A model generated the notes under the pieces. The model worked only from the letters and a program-made list of their open reading frames with translations. It did no database searches and was not told where the DNA came from. The position numbers and the translations under genes are program-made. Below are positions 8,429 to 17,606 of a stretch of DNA of 64,000 nt, one piece after another. The number at the start of each line of letters is the position of its first letter. Position 1 is the stretch's first letter. The stretch comes from an uncultured Lactococcus sp. (GTDB lineage Bacteria; Bacillota; Bacilli; Lactobacillales; Streptococcaceae), in contig NZ_CAKPUG010000007.1 in NCBI RefSeq assembly GCF_934191625.1, positions 11,487 to 75,486 of the forward strand. The letters are read 5' to 3'.

Positions 8429-8608
8429 TCAAACATCATTTTCAGCATAGTCGATATAGGTATCAACATAGTCCAGATAGTCTTTGTTTAACTGTGCCTT
8501 TATATCTTGATACTCAGCTTCTGTATAGTCCCGTTCAGCAATTTTAGCGCGATAAAAAGGTAGGTTTAATTCTTTTTGAAGTCTCTCTTCAAGCTCTTTA
8601 CGATTCAT
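8429..8608 (-). CDS. Small acidic protein of unknown function upstream of zwf
   Basis: 59 residues, starting MNRKELEERLQKEL and ending YAENDV, rich in Glu, Asp and Tyr, probably mostly helical, with no membrane segment or metal motif. AAGGAAA lies 6 nt before the ATG, and an extended -10 (TGATATAAT, 8656-8648 on the minus strand) lies about 40 nt upstream, so it looks like a real expressed gene and the first gene of the zwf transcript. I recognise no family. The tight linkage suggests, without proving, a role connected with Zwf. Confidence 0.7.
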   Translation of the reverse strand: MNRKELEERLQKELNLPFYRAKIAERDYTEAEYQDIKAQLNKDYLDYVDTYIDYAENDV

Positions 8609-8702
8609 AATGATTTCCTTATATGAGAAAAATTTACTACTAAGAAAATTATATCACAAAATCATCTTCGCACACTCCAACTGAGATTCTTTCACATGAA
8701 AG

Positions 8703-8711
8703 TGATAGAAT
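8703..8711 (+). promoter_or_regulatory. Extended -10 promoter giving a predicted leaderless tauE-type mRNA
   Basis: TGaTAGAAT ends 6 nt before the ATG at 8718. The intervening AGGAAT is too close to act as a ribosome-binding site. Confidence 0.55.
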
Positions 8712-8717
8712 AGGAAT

Positions 8718-9563
8718 ATGTCATTATTAACTTTTACACTCTGCATGCTCCTACTTGGTGTCGTTGCTGGCATTGTAGGAAGCATTTTAGGTCTCGGTGG
8801 GGGTATCATTATCACGCCGATTATTACTTCTTTTTTTGGTGTTGATATAAAATACGCAATTGGAGCCAGTATTGTAGCCGTTATTGCAACCAGTTCAGGT
8901 GCTGCCATTTCTTATTTAAAAGATGATTTGGTCAATGTGCGTGTCGCAATGTTCTTGGAAATTTTTACCACGATTGGTGGATTATTAGGTGCGATTTTGG
9001 CCGGCCTGTTTAATGCTGCGGTATTAAATATTCTTTTTGCTTGTTTGTTGATTTTTCAAGCCTATAATATGTGGCGTAAGCTACATCAAGGTGAAAAAGT
9101 CTTGCAAAATGTTACTTCAGACAAATGGGCAGAAAAGATGAAACTTAATTCTTCTTACTTCGATAAACAAACTGGAAAAGAAGTTGCTTATCAAGTAGAA
9201 AAAGTCCCCGAAGGTGCATCAATTATGTTTGGTGCAGGAATAGCTTCTGGTCTTTTAGGTATAGGATCGGGTGCATTTAAAGTTTTAGCCATGGACACAA
9301 CGATGAAAATGCCATTAAAACCCTCAACGGCAACCTCAAATCTCATGATTGGGGTGACTGCAGCAGCTTCAGCAACAGTTTACTTTTTTAATGGTTATGT
9401 GGATCCTTCACTAGCAGGTCCCTTAGCTATAGGTATTGTAGCTGGCGCAGCTATAGGCTCACGTATTATGCCCCATTTACCTGCTCGGACGATTCGCTTG
9501 ATATTTATTCCTGTAATTGGTCTTATGGCTTTACAAATGATACTTAAAGGACTTGGTTTATGA
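8718..9563 (+). CDS. TauE/SafE family membrane transporter
   Basis: 281-residue polytopic protein with about eight membrane segments in two related halves, each with a Gly-rich signature: GSILGLGGGIIITP near residue 22 and GIASGLLGIGSGAFKV near 174. This is the TauE/SafE (DUF81) family, which exports sulfite, sulfoacetate or other small anions; the substrate here is unknown. A hydrophilic loop of about 50 residues separates the halves. Its 3' end overlaps the start of a DUF1634 gene, a partner often found with this family. Confidence 0.88.
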   Translation: MSLLTFTLCMLLLGVVAGIVGSILGLGGGIIITPIITSFFGVDIKYAIGASIVAVIATSSGAAISYLKDDLVNVRVAMFLEIFTTIGGLLGAILAGLFNAAVLNILFACLLIFQAYNMWRKLHQGEKVLQNVTSDKWAEKMKLNSSYFDKQTGKEVAYQVEKVPEGASIMFGAGIASGLLGIGSGAFKVLAMDTTMKMPLKPSTATSNLMIGVTAAASATVYFFNGYVDPSLAGPLAIGIVAGAAIGSRIMPHLPARTIRLIFIPVIGLMALQMILKGLGL

Positions 9564-9928
9564 TGGAAGAAAAAGAAAAATTACTTGAAATTGAACTCAG
9601 AATAGGTAAAATTTTAAGGGCGGGTGTATTTATTAGCTCGGCAATTATTATTATTGGTTTAATTATGTTTGTTTTCACTGGTCATTCTGGTTACCCAGGG
9701 GCGACCTATCCTCGAGGCGTAGTGGAAATTGCAGAAGGACTGGTTGCTTTCAAATCTTTCGCTTGGCTTATGACTGGTTTATTTCTTTTGATCTTAACAC
9801 CTGTCCTTCGTGTGATTGCTTCTGTTTTTGCCTTTGCAAAAGAGGGCGATAAAATGTATGTTATTATTACCTTGATGGTACTTGCGGTACTGATTCTAGC
9901 AATCCTTTTAGGGCATACAGGGGCGTAA
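9560..9928 (+). CDS. DUF1634 membrane protein
   Basis: 122 residues with three membrane segments (about 20-42, 68-92, 98-120). It begins in the ATGA overlap with the preceding TauE-type gene, so the two are translationally coupled and probably form one transport system. DUF1634 has no known biochemical role. Two adjacent ATG codons (9560, 9563) could serve as the start. Confidence 0.85.
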   Translation: MMEEKEKLLEIELRIGKILRAGVFISSAIIIIGLIMFVFTGHSGYPGATYPRGVVEIAEGLVAFKSFAWLMTGLFLLILTPVLRVIASVFAFAKEGDKMYVIITLMVLAVLILAILLGHTGA

Positions 9929-9936
9929 GATATTTC

Positions 9937-9965
9937 TTGCAAAACCCTATTGAAACTGGTATTAT
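9937..9965 (+). promoter_or_regulatory. tRNA-Leu promoter
   Basis: TTGCAA (9937-9942), 17-nt spacer, TATTAT (9960-9965), ending 10 nt before the mature tRNA 5' end. Confidence 0.75.
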
Positions 9966-9975
9966 AGGTAGTGCT

Positions 9976-10058
9976 GGGGGAGTGGTGGAATGGCAGACAC
10001 GCATGCTTCAGGTGCATGTGCTCGTAAGGGCGTGGGGGTTCAAATCCCCTCTCCCCCA
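9976..10058 (+). tRNA. tRNA-Leu (anticodon CAG)
   Basis: A class II tRNA of 83 nt. Acceptor arms GGGGGAG and CTCCCCC pair, followed by discriminator A. The anticodon stem is CATGC/GCATG with loop TTCAGGT, giving anticodon CAG for Leu codon CUG. A long variable arm and a TTCAAAT T-loop are present. CCA is not encoded. It has its own promoter and a terminator directly after. Confidence 0.95.
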
Positions 10059-10069
10059 TAACCAGTTAC

Positions 10070-10094
10070 AATCTCGCTTCGGCGGGATTTTTTA
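10070..10094 (+). terminator. Terminator after tRNA-Leu
   Basis: AATCTCGC, TTCG loop, GCGGGATT (one G-U pair), then T run. Confidence 0.85.
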
Positions 10095-10111
10095 TTTAAG
10101 AGGTGAATATT

Positions 10112-10318
10112 ATGGTCAGAAGATTGACAAAAGAAGAACTACAGAAATACATAGATGCTAATCCCCTCCGAGCGTTAGCAAATATAGGAGCGGAAGTGGG
10201 CTTAACACGTGTCGGGATTGAAAAGCTATTGAAAAGCTACAAGTTAGAAGCTTATCGAAATCAAAAAATTAAAGCCTTACGCCGAACAGCAGCAAGGCAA
10301 AGAAGACTGAACAAATAA
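10112..10318 (+). CDS. Small basic protein of unknown function
   Basis: 68 residues, strongly basic towards the C-terminus (QKIKALRRTAARQRRLNK). The middle (ALANIGAEVGLTRVGIEKLL) could fold as a helix-turn-helix, so nucleic-acid binding is possible. Start chosen at ATG 10112 because AAGAGGTGA ends 5 nt before it; a GTG at 10103 lies inside that site. It is 10 nt upstream of the dehydrogenase gene and probably in the same transcript. I do not recognise a family. Confidence 0.7.
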   Translation: MVRRLTKEELQKYIDANPLRALANIGAEVGLTRVGIEKLLKSYKLEAYRNQKIKALRRTAARQRRLNK

Positions 10319-10328
10319 AGGAGAAAAC

Positions 10329-11213
10329 ATGGCAAAAATCGGTTTTATCGGTACGGGAGTAATGGGTGCAGCGATGGCAGGACACCTACTTGATGCAGGA
10401 AATGAACTGTTTGTATATAATAGAACAAAAGCAAAGACAGATTCCTTAGTAGCGCGTGGAGCAACTTATTGTGCAACACCACAAGAAATTGCAGAAGCAA
10501 CAGATATCGTTTTTTCTATTGTGGGCTATCCAAAGGATGTACGTGAAATATACTTTGGTGAACAAGGTGTATTTAAGGCAGATGTTCAAGGTATGTTTGT
10601 GGTAGACATGACGACTTCAGAACCAGCTTTAGCACAAGAGATTTATCAGGCTGCAAAAGAAGCGGGAGCTTTAGCTTTAGATGCACCAGTATCGGGAGGC
10701 GACATTGGAGCAAAGAACGCAAGCTTAACAATTATGGTAGGTGGAGAGGAAGAAGCCTATAAACACCTCTTGCCATACTTTGAAACTATCGGCAAAACAA
10801 TTACATGGCAAGGGGCAGCAGGAGCTGGTCAGCATACCAAAATGGCAAACCAAATTGCTATTGCAGGGACGATGACCGCTATGACAGAACTGATGGTGTA
10901 TGCAGATAAAGCTGGTTTAGATGTGGAAAAGGTCCTTCAAACAGTAGGAGGTGGATCAGCAGCTACTTGGTCAATGACCAATTATGCACCACGCATTTTA
11001 CGTGAAGACTTTAGTGCGGGTTTCTTCGTTAAACATTTTATTAAAGATTTAGGTATCGCTTTAGCAGAGGCTGAAAAAATGGGTATTGAACTTCCTGCCA
11101 CAGCAGGTGCGAAAAAACTTTATGATCGTTTAGCAGAAGAAGGATATGAAAATGATGGTACGCAAGCGCTGATTAAACTCTGGTGGCCAGAAGGCGTGAG
11201 ACCGAATAAATAA
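10329..11213 (+). CDS. NAD(P)-dependent beta-hydroxyacid dehydrogenase (3-hydroxyisobutyrate dehydrogenase family)
   Basis: 294 residues. The N-terminal Rossmann fold has GFIGTGVMGAAMAGHL (about 5-20); the substrate motif DAPVSGGDIGA (about 118-128) and the catalytic-Lys region GAGQHTKMANQ (about 166-176, Lys in HTKMAN) follow. Family members oxidise 3-hydroxyisobutyrate, tartronate semialdehyde or related acids, or reduce succinic semialdehyde; the substrate cannot be chosen from the sequence. AAAGGAG precedes the ATG. Confidence 0.88.
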   Translation: MAKIGFIGTGVMGAAMAGHLLDAGNELFVYNRTKAKTDSLVARGATYCATPQEIAEATDIVFSIVGYPKDVREIYFGEQGVFKADVQGMFVVDMTTSEPALAQEIYQAAKEAGALALDAPVSGGDIGAKNASLTIMVGGEEEAYKHLLPYFETIGKTITWQGAAGAGQHTKMANQIAIAGTMTAMTELMVYADKAGLDVEKVLQTVGGGSAATWSMTNYAPRILREDFSAGFFVKHFIKDLGIALAEAEKMGIELPATAGAKKLYDRLAEEGYENDGTQALIKLWWPEGVRPNK

Positions 11214-11240
11214 AAAAATAGACCTTTTGGTCTATTTTTT
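11213..11240. terminator. Bidirectional terminator between dehydrogenase gene and argS
   Basis: AAAAAATAGACC, TTTT, GGTCTATTTTTT; perfect 12-bp stem with T runs on both strands. Confidence 0.9.
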
Positions 11241-11251
11241 TATTTGAAAAC

Positions 11252-12940
11252 TTACATTTCCTCTGGTGCTTCAACACCAAGCAGACGCAATGCTTCTTTT
11301 AAGACAAGGGAAGTTGCATTAGCAAGCGCTAAACGTGCTTGAAGCCCTTCGTTGTCCTCAAGGATACGTACATGTGCATAGTATTTGTTAAAGGCTTGTG
11401 CCAATGAAATTGAGTACTTCGCAATGATAGAAGGCTCATATTTATCTGCAGCACGTTTAACAACATTCCCAAAGTCTTGGAGTAATTTCACAATTTCCCA
11501 AGCTTCAGCTGGTGTTTCTTCAACATTTACTGGTTGAGATGCATAGTTTGCTTTACGTAAGATTGAACGGATACGTGCATATGCATATTGCACATAAGGA
11601 CCAGTCTCACCTTCAAATGAAACCATCTCTTCAAGGTTAAAGTCATAACCATTATTACGGTCGGTTTTTAAGTCGTAGAACTTCACGGCACCAACACCAA
11701 CTTGCTGTGCAACAAGTTCTTTGTTTGGCAAGTCAGGATTTTTATCATTGATTTGCTTCAGAGCACGTTCTACTGCTTCATCAAGTGTTGTTTCTAATTT
11801 AACAACGTGACCTTTACGTGTTGAGAATTTTTTCCCGCCTTGCGTTACCATACCGAAGGATACGTGTGTCATATTGTCTGACCAGTCATAACCAGCTTCC
11901 TTGAGTACTGCCTTCAATTGTTTGAAGTGGTTTTGTTGCTCGCCACCAACAACATAAAGTGATTTTACAAAATCAAAAGTTGCTTTACGATACATTGCCG
12001 TTGCTAAGTCACGAGTGATGTACAAGGTTGCACCGTCAGTTTTCTTAATCAAAGCTGGATTAAGATTGTATTTTTCGAGATCTACAACCATGGCACCTTT
12101 AGATTCGTGCATCAAGCCTTTAGATTCTAAGTCTTCAACAACGGCATCCATCTTATCAGAGTAGAAAGACTCACCTGTAAAGTGATCAAACTCAATACCT
12201 AATTTGCCGTAAATTCGATTAAATTCAATCAAGCTGACATCAGAGAACCATTTCCAGATGCGAAGGGCTTCTTCGTCGCCTTGTTCCATTTTAAGGAACC
12301 AAGCACGTCCTTCTTCATCTACTGTTGGATCTTCTTTAGCTTCGGCATTAATTTGAACATAGAGCTTCAATAGCTCATCAATTGGATTGGCAGTGATTGT
12401 AGCTTCATCACCATATTTTTTATAAGCAGTGATCAAGAGGCCAAACTGTTTGCCCCAGTCACCCAAGTGATTGATTTTGATTGTATTGTAACCAATCTTT
12501 TCATAAATTTTTGAAAGTGAATCTCCGATAACTGTTGAGCGTAAATGACCAATAGAAAAAGGCTTGGCAATATTTGGAGCCGACATATCAATAGGAACAT
12601 TAGCACCATGACCGATATTTTGGTCGCCATAGTCTTCTTTTTCAGTAATAACTTCGTTGATAACTGCTGTGGCAACAGCTTTTTTGTCAAGGAAGAAATT
12701 CACATAAGGACCAGTAGCAACTACTTTATCAAAGCCAGTAGCATCAATGTTCTCAGCGATTTCACCAGCGATGATTTGTGGGGCTTTGCGCAAAGTCTTG
12801 GCTAAACTGAAAGCTGGAAATGCGATATCACCCATTTCTGATGATTTTGGTTTTTCAAGCAAATTTTCGATTTGTTCGAGTTCAAGCGCACCATCGAGTA
12901 CGGCGAACAAAGATTTTGCTGCTAATAGTTTTTCATTCAT
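11252..12940 (-). CDS. argS: Arginyl-tRNA synthetase
   Basis: Charges tRNA-Arg. 562 residues, usual length. The class I HIGH signature appears as PFSIGHLRS (about 131-139), and the KMSKS position is the degenerate FSTRKGH, typical of this enzyme. The C-terminal DALR anticodon-binding domain closes the protein. argR is divergent, with a 373-bp gap. The ATG at 12940 has no ribosome-binding site: TGgTATAAT ends 6 nt upstream on the minus strand, so the mRNA is probably leaderless. Confidence 0.97.
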   Translation of the reverse strand: MNEKLLAAKSLFAVLDGALELEQIENLLEKPKSSEMGDIAFPAFSLAKTLRKAPQIIAGEIAENIDATGFDKVVATGPYVNFFLDKKAVATAVINEVITEKEDYGDQNIGHGANVPIDMSAPNIAKPFSIGHLRSTVIGDSLSKIYEKIGYNTIKINHLGDWGKQFGLLITAYKKYGDEATITANPIDELLKLYVQINAEAKEDPTVDEEGRAWFLKMEQGDEEALRIWKWFSDVSLIEFNRIYGKLGIEFDHFTGESFYSDKMDAVVEDLESKGLMHESKGAMVVDLEKYNLNPALIKKTDGATLYITRDLATAMYRKATFDFVKSLYVVGGEQQNHFKQLKAVLKEAGYDWSDNMTHVSFGMVTQGGKKFSTRKGHVVKLETTLDEAVERALKQINDKNPDLPNKELVAQQVGVGAVKFYDLKTDRNNGYDFNLEEMVSFEGETGPYVQYAYARIRSILRKANYASQPVNVEETPAEAWEIVKLLQDFGNVVKRAADKYEPSIIAKYSISLAQAFNKYYAHVRILEDNEGLQARLALANATSLVLKEALRLLGVEAPEEM

Positions 12941-12946
12941 AGAATA

Positions 12947-12955
12947 ATTATACCA
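12947..12955 (-). promoter_or_regulatory. Extended -10 promoter giving a predicted leaderless argS mRNA
   Basis: Minus strand TGgTATAAT, then TATTCT and the ATG at 12940. Confidence 0.65.
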
Positions 12956-13115
12956 TAATAGAAATAAAAAAGTATAGTGCTTATTGTGTTAAACTTCGTG
13001 CTTCATGAGTGAAATGAGCCAAATAACTTATAGGATAAGGAGCTTTCTCTTTCACATATCTCTTTTTATGTTATTCAAGGAATTGAAGGGCTAAAATTCT
13101 AAAGAAGATATATAC

Positions 13116-13129
13116 TGTATTTTTATACA
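13116..13129. promoter_or_regulatory. ARG-box-like palindrome
   Basis: TGTAT-TTTT-ATACA is a perfect 5+4+5 palindrome of the type bound by ArgR-family arginine repressors. A half-similar ATGTATAAAT lies at 13231. Its placement between argS and argR suggests autoregulation; not proven. Confidence 0.45.
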
Positions 13130-13298
13130 TTATTAATAAAAGGGTAGGATTGCTGATATAAGGAAGATGTATCTTTATTAATTGCTATTACGAGGTTAGG
13201 GTGCATATATTTTAACCTCAGAGATAAAATATGTATAAATAATAACTAGAAATAATGATAGATGCACCTTCATTCCTATATTTTGTTTAGTATTTTTA

Positions 13299-13307
13299 TG
13301 CTATAAT
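13299..13307 (+). promoter_or_regulatory. Extended -10 promoter giving a predicted leaderless argR mRNA
   Basis: TGcTATAAT ends 6 nt before the ATG at 13314; no ribosome-binding site. Confidence 0.65.
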
Positions 13308-13313
13308 GAATTT

Positions 13314-13760
13314 ATGAAAAGAGAAGAACGATTAAATTTAATTAAACAAATTATCTCTGAAAATAAGATTGCTACACAGGAAGAACTTCAAAGTGTCTTG
13401 GAATCTAGAGGGGTAAAGATTACTCAGGCGAGTTTGTCACGTGATATTCGTGAGCTACATATTATCAAAAAGCGTGAAGATGGTAAGAGTTTTTATGTTT
13501 TTTTGACAGAGCTTAATTCGCCCTCACAATCTCTATTGCAACAATATTTGACTAACTTTGTATTAAAAGTTGATGTTGCCAGTGTTAATGTAGTTGTACA
13601 CACGCACTTAGGCGAGGCAGATCTTTTGGCTAATGCTTTTGATGATGAACAACGACCAGAAATTTTAGGGACATTGGCTGGTGCAGATACTTTATTGCTC
13701 ATTTGTAAGGATGAAGCGGCTGCAGAAAGCTTAGCCTTGGAGATTGAAGATGCCTTATAA
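13314..13760 (+). CDS. argR: Arginine repressor ArgR/AhrC family
   Basis: 148 residues: an N-terminal winged helix (about 1-70, with [16 protein letters not shown] as the recognition region) and a C-terminal oligomerisation/arginine-binding domain (about 80-148) ending in [15 protein letters not shown]. It represses arginine biosynthesis and may activate catabolism with arginine as corepressor. Lactococci carry two ArgR-type proteins (ArgR and AhrC); which one this is cannot be decided here, but linkage to argS favours ArgR. The stop overlaps the next gene. Confidence 0.92.
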   Translation: MKREERLNLIKQIISENKIATQEELQSVLESRGVKITQASLSRDIRELHIIKKREDGKSFYVFLTELNSPSQSLLQQYLTNFVLKVDVASVNVVVHTHLGEADLLANAFDDEQRPEILGTLAGADTLLLICKDEAAAESLALEIEDAL

Positions 13761-14091
13761 TGCAAGTAAAGAAAAATTAATTGCACGTATTCTTGATTTG
13801 GATTATGTTAAGGCTTTTCAAAAAGCAGAAGGTAACTTACAAAAAGAAAAAGAATTATTTGAGCGACAAAGTAAAATGAAGGAGCTGCAAAAAGAAGCTG
13901 TTCTCTATCAAAAAATAGGTAAAATACAGGCCTTTAAAGAGACATCGAATGCAGCACAAAAGTTACACAAGTCTCTAAAAAATGATCCCTTAGTTGAGGA
14001 TTACCTTTTAAAAATGCAGCCTGTTGATGCTCTTTTGAATTATGTGACAGGTGAGATTGAAAGAAAAGTTAATGAAGCTTTGGGACATTGA
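13750..14091 (+). CDS. YlbF/YmcA family protein
   Basis: 113 residues, all-helical and charged, of the YlbF/YmcA family. In Bacillus these proteins form the Y-complex that acts with RNase Y in mRNA processing and influences competence and biofilm. Start taken as ATG 13750 (GGAG lies about 8 nt upstream), overlapping the argR stop by 11 nt; a TTG two codons earlier is less likely. Co-transcription with argR is implied. Exact orthology to YlbF or YmcA is not decided. Confidence 0.8.
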   Translation: MPYNASKEKLIARILDLDYVKAFQKAEGNLQKEKELFERQSKMKELQKEAVLYQKIGKIQAFKETSNAAQKLHKSLKNDPLVEDYLLKMQPVDALLNYVTGEIERKVNEALGH

Positions 14092-14198
14092 AGCTGTGGG
14101 GAGAAGGACTTCGTGTCCTTTTTGTTTTACCTACAAACTTACCCAGGTTTTTGTATGTTATAATAGAAGCAAACAATTTCAAAAGAAAGAAGAATTAT

Positions 14199-16706
14199 AT
14201 GTCTGAAAAAATTTCACCAGGAATGCAGCAATATCTTGATATCAAAGCTGATTATCCGGATGCTTTCTTGCTCTTTCGCATGGGAGATTTTTACGAGCTT
14301 TTTTATGAAGACGCAGTTAATGCAGCCCAAATTTTAGAGTTATCTTTGACTTCACGTAATAAGAATGCGGAAAATCCGATTCCGATGGCTGGTGTCCCGC
14401 ATCATTCAGCAGATCAATATATCGAGCAGCTTGTGAATTTAGGCCATAAAGTTGCCGTGGCAGAGCAAATGGAAGACCCTAAAACAGCAGTTGGTATTGT
14501 CAAACGTGCTGTTACGCAAGTTATTACACCAGGGACGGCTGTCGACGTAGGCTTAACAACTGAGAACAACTTTTTGGTGGCCTTGGATAAAGCATATGGA
14601 ACATTTTCTCTAGCTTATATGGATCTGTCAACTGGTGAATTCAAAGCGACTCAATTCTCCGACTTTTCATCAGCCCTCAGTGAGATATCCTCCCTAAAAG
14701 CACGTGAGATTGTCATTGGTTATGAGCTATCGGACGATGACAGACAAGTCTTTGAAAAACAGCTTAATGTGATGGTTTCAGAGCAATATGATTATGAAGA
14801 TATTGCTTCCACCCTTGCCCCCTTAGAAAACCAAGTGGCTTCAAAGCTCTTGGCCTATGTTAACCGTACCCAATTACGAGATCTGAGTCACTTACAGGAA
14901 GTGGAGCACTATGAAATAAAAGATTTTTTGCAAATGGATTTTGCAACAAAATCTTCTCTAGAGTTAACTGCAAATAAACGAGAAGGAAAAAAACACGGTA
15001 CACTTTATTGGTTGCTTGATGAAACAAAAACAGCTATGGGTACCCGCCTTCTCCGTAATTGGGTGGACCGACCATTGATCTCTTTTGAAGAAATCAACAA
15101 ACGTGCGGATATTGTACAACTTTTTGTGAACAATTTCTTTGAACGTGCGGATTTGATTGAGGCTCTAAAGGGGGTTTATGACCTCGAACGTCTAGCTTCT
15201 CGTGTATCCTTCGGTAAAGTTCTTCCCGTAGATTACTTGCAATTAGAAAATTCCTTGTCTAATGTTCCAGGAATTAAAAATGTATTACTGGCCATGGATA
15301 ATCCAGTTTTGGAACCTTTGATTTCTCAATTAGATGAAATCCCAGAACTTATAGCCTTAATACGTCAAGCGATTGATGAATCAGCTCAACGTGTCATTAC
15401 TGAAGGGGGCGTCATCAAGTCAGGTTACAATGATCAGTTGGATAAATACCGTGAAGCTTTAACAAATGGTACCTCATGGATAGCAGAATTAGAAGCAAAA
15501 GAGAAAGTTAATACAGGGATTTCGACATTAAGGATTGATTTTAATCGTAAAGACGGTTATTATTTCCATATTACGCAGAGTCAGCTTGGTAGTGTTCCTG
15601 ACCACTTTTATCGTAAAGCAACGTTGAAAAATTCAGAGCGTTTTGGTTCAAAAGAGTTGGCTGAAATTGAAGAAATTATGCTTGAAGCACGTGAGAAATC
15701 AAGTATTTTAGAATATGAACTTTTTGCACAGGTCCGTACAGAGACTGAACAATATATTTCACGCCTGCAGAAATTAGCAAAAGTCATCGCCAGTATTGAC
15801 TGCTTGCAAAGCTTAGCGACGGTAGCGGAAAAGTATCAGTATATCCGACCTATTTTTACTCCAGAACGGAAGGTCAATATTACTAAAGGACGTCATCCGG
15901 TGGTGGAAAGTGTCCTTGGAGCACAAGAATATGTGCCTAATGATATTGAATTATCAGAACAAACTGCGATACAACTCATCACGGGCCCAAATATGTCTGG
16001 GAAATCGACATATATGCGACAATTTGCGATGATTGTTATCATGGCACAGCTCGGGTCTTTTGTACCGGCTGAGGTTGCTGAACTTCCTATATTTGATGCG
16101 ATTTTTACGCGTATTGGGGCAAGTGATAACTTAATCTCAGGAGAGTCTACCTTTATGGTTGAAATGATGGAAGCCAATCATGCTATCCAACATGCTACGC
16201 CTCATTCTTTAATTATTTTTGATGAACTTGGACGAGGAACTGCAACTTATGACGGAATGGCTTTAGCACAGTCGATTATAGAGTATATTCATGATAATAT
16301 TCATGCTAAAACACTCTTTGCGACACATTATCATGAATTGACAGAGTTGGCAGATAGTCTTGAGGAGTTAAAAAATGTGCACGTTGCAACTTTAGAAAAA
16401 GGTGGGGATGTGACCTTTTTACATAAGATTACAGAAGGACCAGCAGATAAATCCTATGGTATTCATGTAGCTAAAATTGCCGGTCTGCCAACAAAATTAC
16501 TTGAACGTGCCGATATTATTCTGCAAAAGTTGGAGAATAAGCCTGTGATGGGTAAGGCACCCCAAGTTGAAAAAGAGCAATTAAGTCTTTTCACTTTTGA
16601 AGATAACCATCACGAGTTGATTGAAATGTTAAAAGAAACGAATGTTGATAATATGACAGCACGTGAAGCTTTGAACTTTCTATGGGAACTCAAAGATAGG
16701 CTGTAA
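14199..16706 (+). CDS. mutS: DNA mismatch repair protein MutS
   Basis: Recognises mismatches and recruits MutL. 835 residues. The mismatch-wedge motif GDFYELF is at about 29-35, Walker [10 protein letters not shown] at about 596-604, Walker [11 protein letters not shown] and the signature TFATHYHEL follow. The C-terminal beta-clamp-type sequence QLSLF is visible in [10 protein letters not shown]. Start ATG 14199 sits behind AAAGAAGAA; an upstream in-frame reading adds 37 residues unlike the family. A TGTTATAAT -10 lies near 14157-14165. mutL is 0.9 kb downstream with one gene between. Confidence 0.98.
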   Translation: MSEKISPGMQQYLDIKADYPDAFLLFRMGDFYELFYEDAVNAAQILELSLTSRNKNAENPIPMAGVPHHSADQYIEQLVNLGHKVAVAEQMEDPKTAVGIVKRAVTQVITPGTAVDVGLTTENNFLVALDKAYGTFSLAYMDLSTGEFKATQFSDFSSALSEISSLKAREIVIGYELSDDDRQVFEKQLNVMVSEQYDYEDIASTLAPLENQVASKLLAYVNRTQLRDLSHLQEVEHYEIKDFLQMDFATKSSLELTANKREGKKHGTLYWLLDETKTAMGTRLLRNWVDRPLISFEEINKRADIVQLFVNNFFERADLIEALKGVYDLERLASRVSFGKVLPVDYLQLENSLSNVPGIKNVLLAMDNPVLEPLISQLDEIPELIALIRQAIDESAQRVITEGGVIKSGYNDQLDKYREALTNGTSWIAELEAKEKVNTGISTLRIDFNRKDGYYFHITQSQLGSVPDHFYRKATLKNSERFGSKELAEIEEIMLEAREKSSILEYELFAQVRTETEQYISRLQKLAKVIASIDCLQSLATVAEKYQYIRPIFTPERKVNITKGRHPVVESVLGAQEYVPNDIELSEQTAIQLITGPNMSGKSTYMRQFAMIVIMAQLGSFVPAEVAELPIFDAIFTRIGASDNLISGESTFMVEMMEANHAIQHATPHSLIIFDELGRGTATYDGMALAQSIIEYIHDNIHAKTLFATHYHELTELADSLEELKNVHVATLEKGGDVTFLHKITEGPADKSYGIHVAKIAGLPTKLLERADIILQKLENKPVMGKAPQVEKEQLSLFTFEDNHHELIEMLKETNVDNMTAREALNFLWELKDRL

Positions 16707-16771
16707 GATTTGGTTTTTAATAGTAAAATTGTTAGAATAAAGTAAATAAAGAAGCGCTAAAAGGAGAGTAT

Positions 16772-17437
16772 ATGGCGGAAGATAAAGAGAAGATCATAGA
16801 AACACCTGAGAACCCTGAAGTTGAAGCTATGACGGAAGAGAAAGCTGTTATAACTTCTGAAGGAACAGATGAAGAAACTCTTGCAGTATCAGAAACAGAG
16901 AGTTCTATCTCTCCTACAGATGCGACGTTGGAAATCGAAGAAACTATGATTGAAGACAAGGTTAACGCCCCTACTTCAGATTTAAAAGAAGAGCTGATTT
17001 CTGAAACAGAAGAGGCTGAAGCACCTAAAGCTTCCCAATTAAATTATGCAGATGAGCCATTTTTGGCGGATAATCGTGTCAAATCAGGAATAACTCCAAA
17101 ATGGAACTGGGGTGCAATGGCTATGCCCGTCTTCTTTGGTGTGGCTAATCGTTCTTACTTAGGCTTGCTTAGTTTACTGGCGTTTATTCCTTGGATTGGC
17201 TGGATTTTTGGTATTGTGTGGGCTATTGTTTTCGGTATCAATGGAGAACGTTGGGCTCTGCAAAACCCAGACAATCACTATCGTGACGAAGAAGAGTTTC
17301 GTAAAGTTATGGATGGTTGGAATCGTGCAGGTTTAGTTGCCTTTATTATTGGGGCAGTGGTTATCGTACTCCTCTTGCTATTCTTTATGATTCTTGGTGC
17401 AGCCATATTCAGTAATATGGATCAGCTTCAGTATTAA
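16772..17437 (+). CDS. Membrane protein with acidic N-terminal tail, unknown function
   Basis: 221 residues. About 1-95 is very acidic and probably disordered (many Glu/Asp/Thr); then comes NRSYLGLLSLLAFIPWIGWI with two closely spaced membrane segments (about 118-155), a soluble WALQNPDNHY/EEFRKVMDGWNRAG stretch and a final membrane segment (about 188-212). The C-terminal half resembles DUF2628-type small membrane proteins; that likeness is from memory. It sits between mutS and mutL with its own ribosome-binding site (AAGGAG) and terminator. Function unknown. Confidence 0.75.
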   Translation: MAEDKEKIIETPENPEVEAMTEEKAVITSEGTDEETLAVSETESSISPTDATLEIEETMIEDKVNAPTSDLKEELISETEEAEAPKASQLNYADEPFLADNRVKSGITPKWNWGAMAMPVFFGVANRSYLGLLSLLAFIPWIGWIFGIVWAIVFGINGERWALQNPDNHYRDEEEFRKVMDGWNRAGLVAFIIGAVVIVLLLLFFMILGAAIFSNMDQLQY

Positions 17438-17458
17438 AATAGATGGTGAAGTAATAAT

Positions 17459-17500
17459 ATGAGAGGCCTCTCCGGTGTATCACAGGAGAGGTTCTCTTTG
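17459..17500 (+). terminator. Strong hairpin after the acidic membrane protein gene
   Basis: GAGAGGCCTCTCC (17461-17473) pairs with GGAGAGGTTCTCT (17485-17497), with two G-U pairs; the following tract CTTTGTTGTT is only moderately T-rich. Confidence 0.7.
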
Positions 17501-17606
17501 TTGTTAAGAGACTAGCTCGTTTGCAAATTTTGTCTCTTGAAATTATGCTATAATAAGTATTGATTATAAAAAGATAAGCAATCGCTTGATGCGGAGGTCT
17601 GAATAA

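Larger units (their letters stand above)
12941..13313. other. argS-argR divergent intergenic region
   Basis: AT-rich gap of 373 bp. It holds the argS extended -10 at its left end (TGgTATAAT, minus strand, 12955-12947), an ARG-box-like palindrome at 13116-13129 and the argR -10 at its right end (13302-13307). I see no convincing gene in it; a 29-codon reading near 12998 lacks a ribosome-binding site. Confidence 0.7.

Noticed and set aside
12998..13087. 29-codon ATG frame in the argS-argR gap
   Set aside because: No ribosome-binding site, no -10 at 6 nt, unremarkable sequence.
14088..14198. 37-residue N-terminal extension of mutS
   Set aside because: Upstream of the mutS promoter and ribosome site; not MutS-like.
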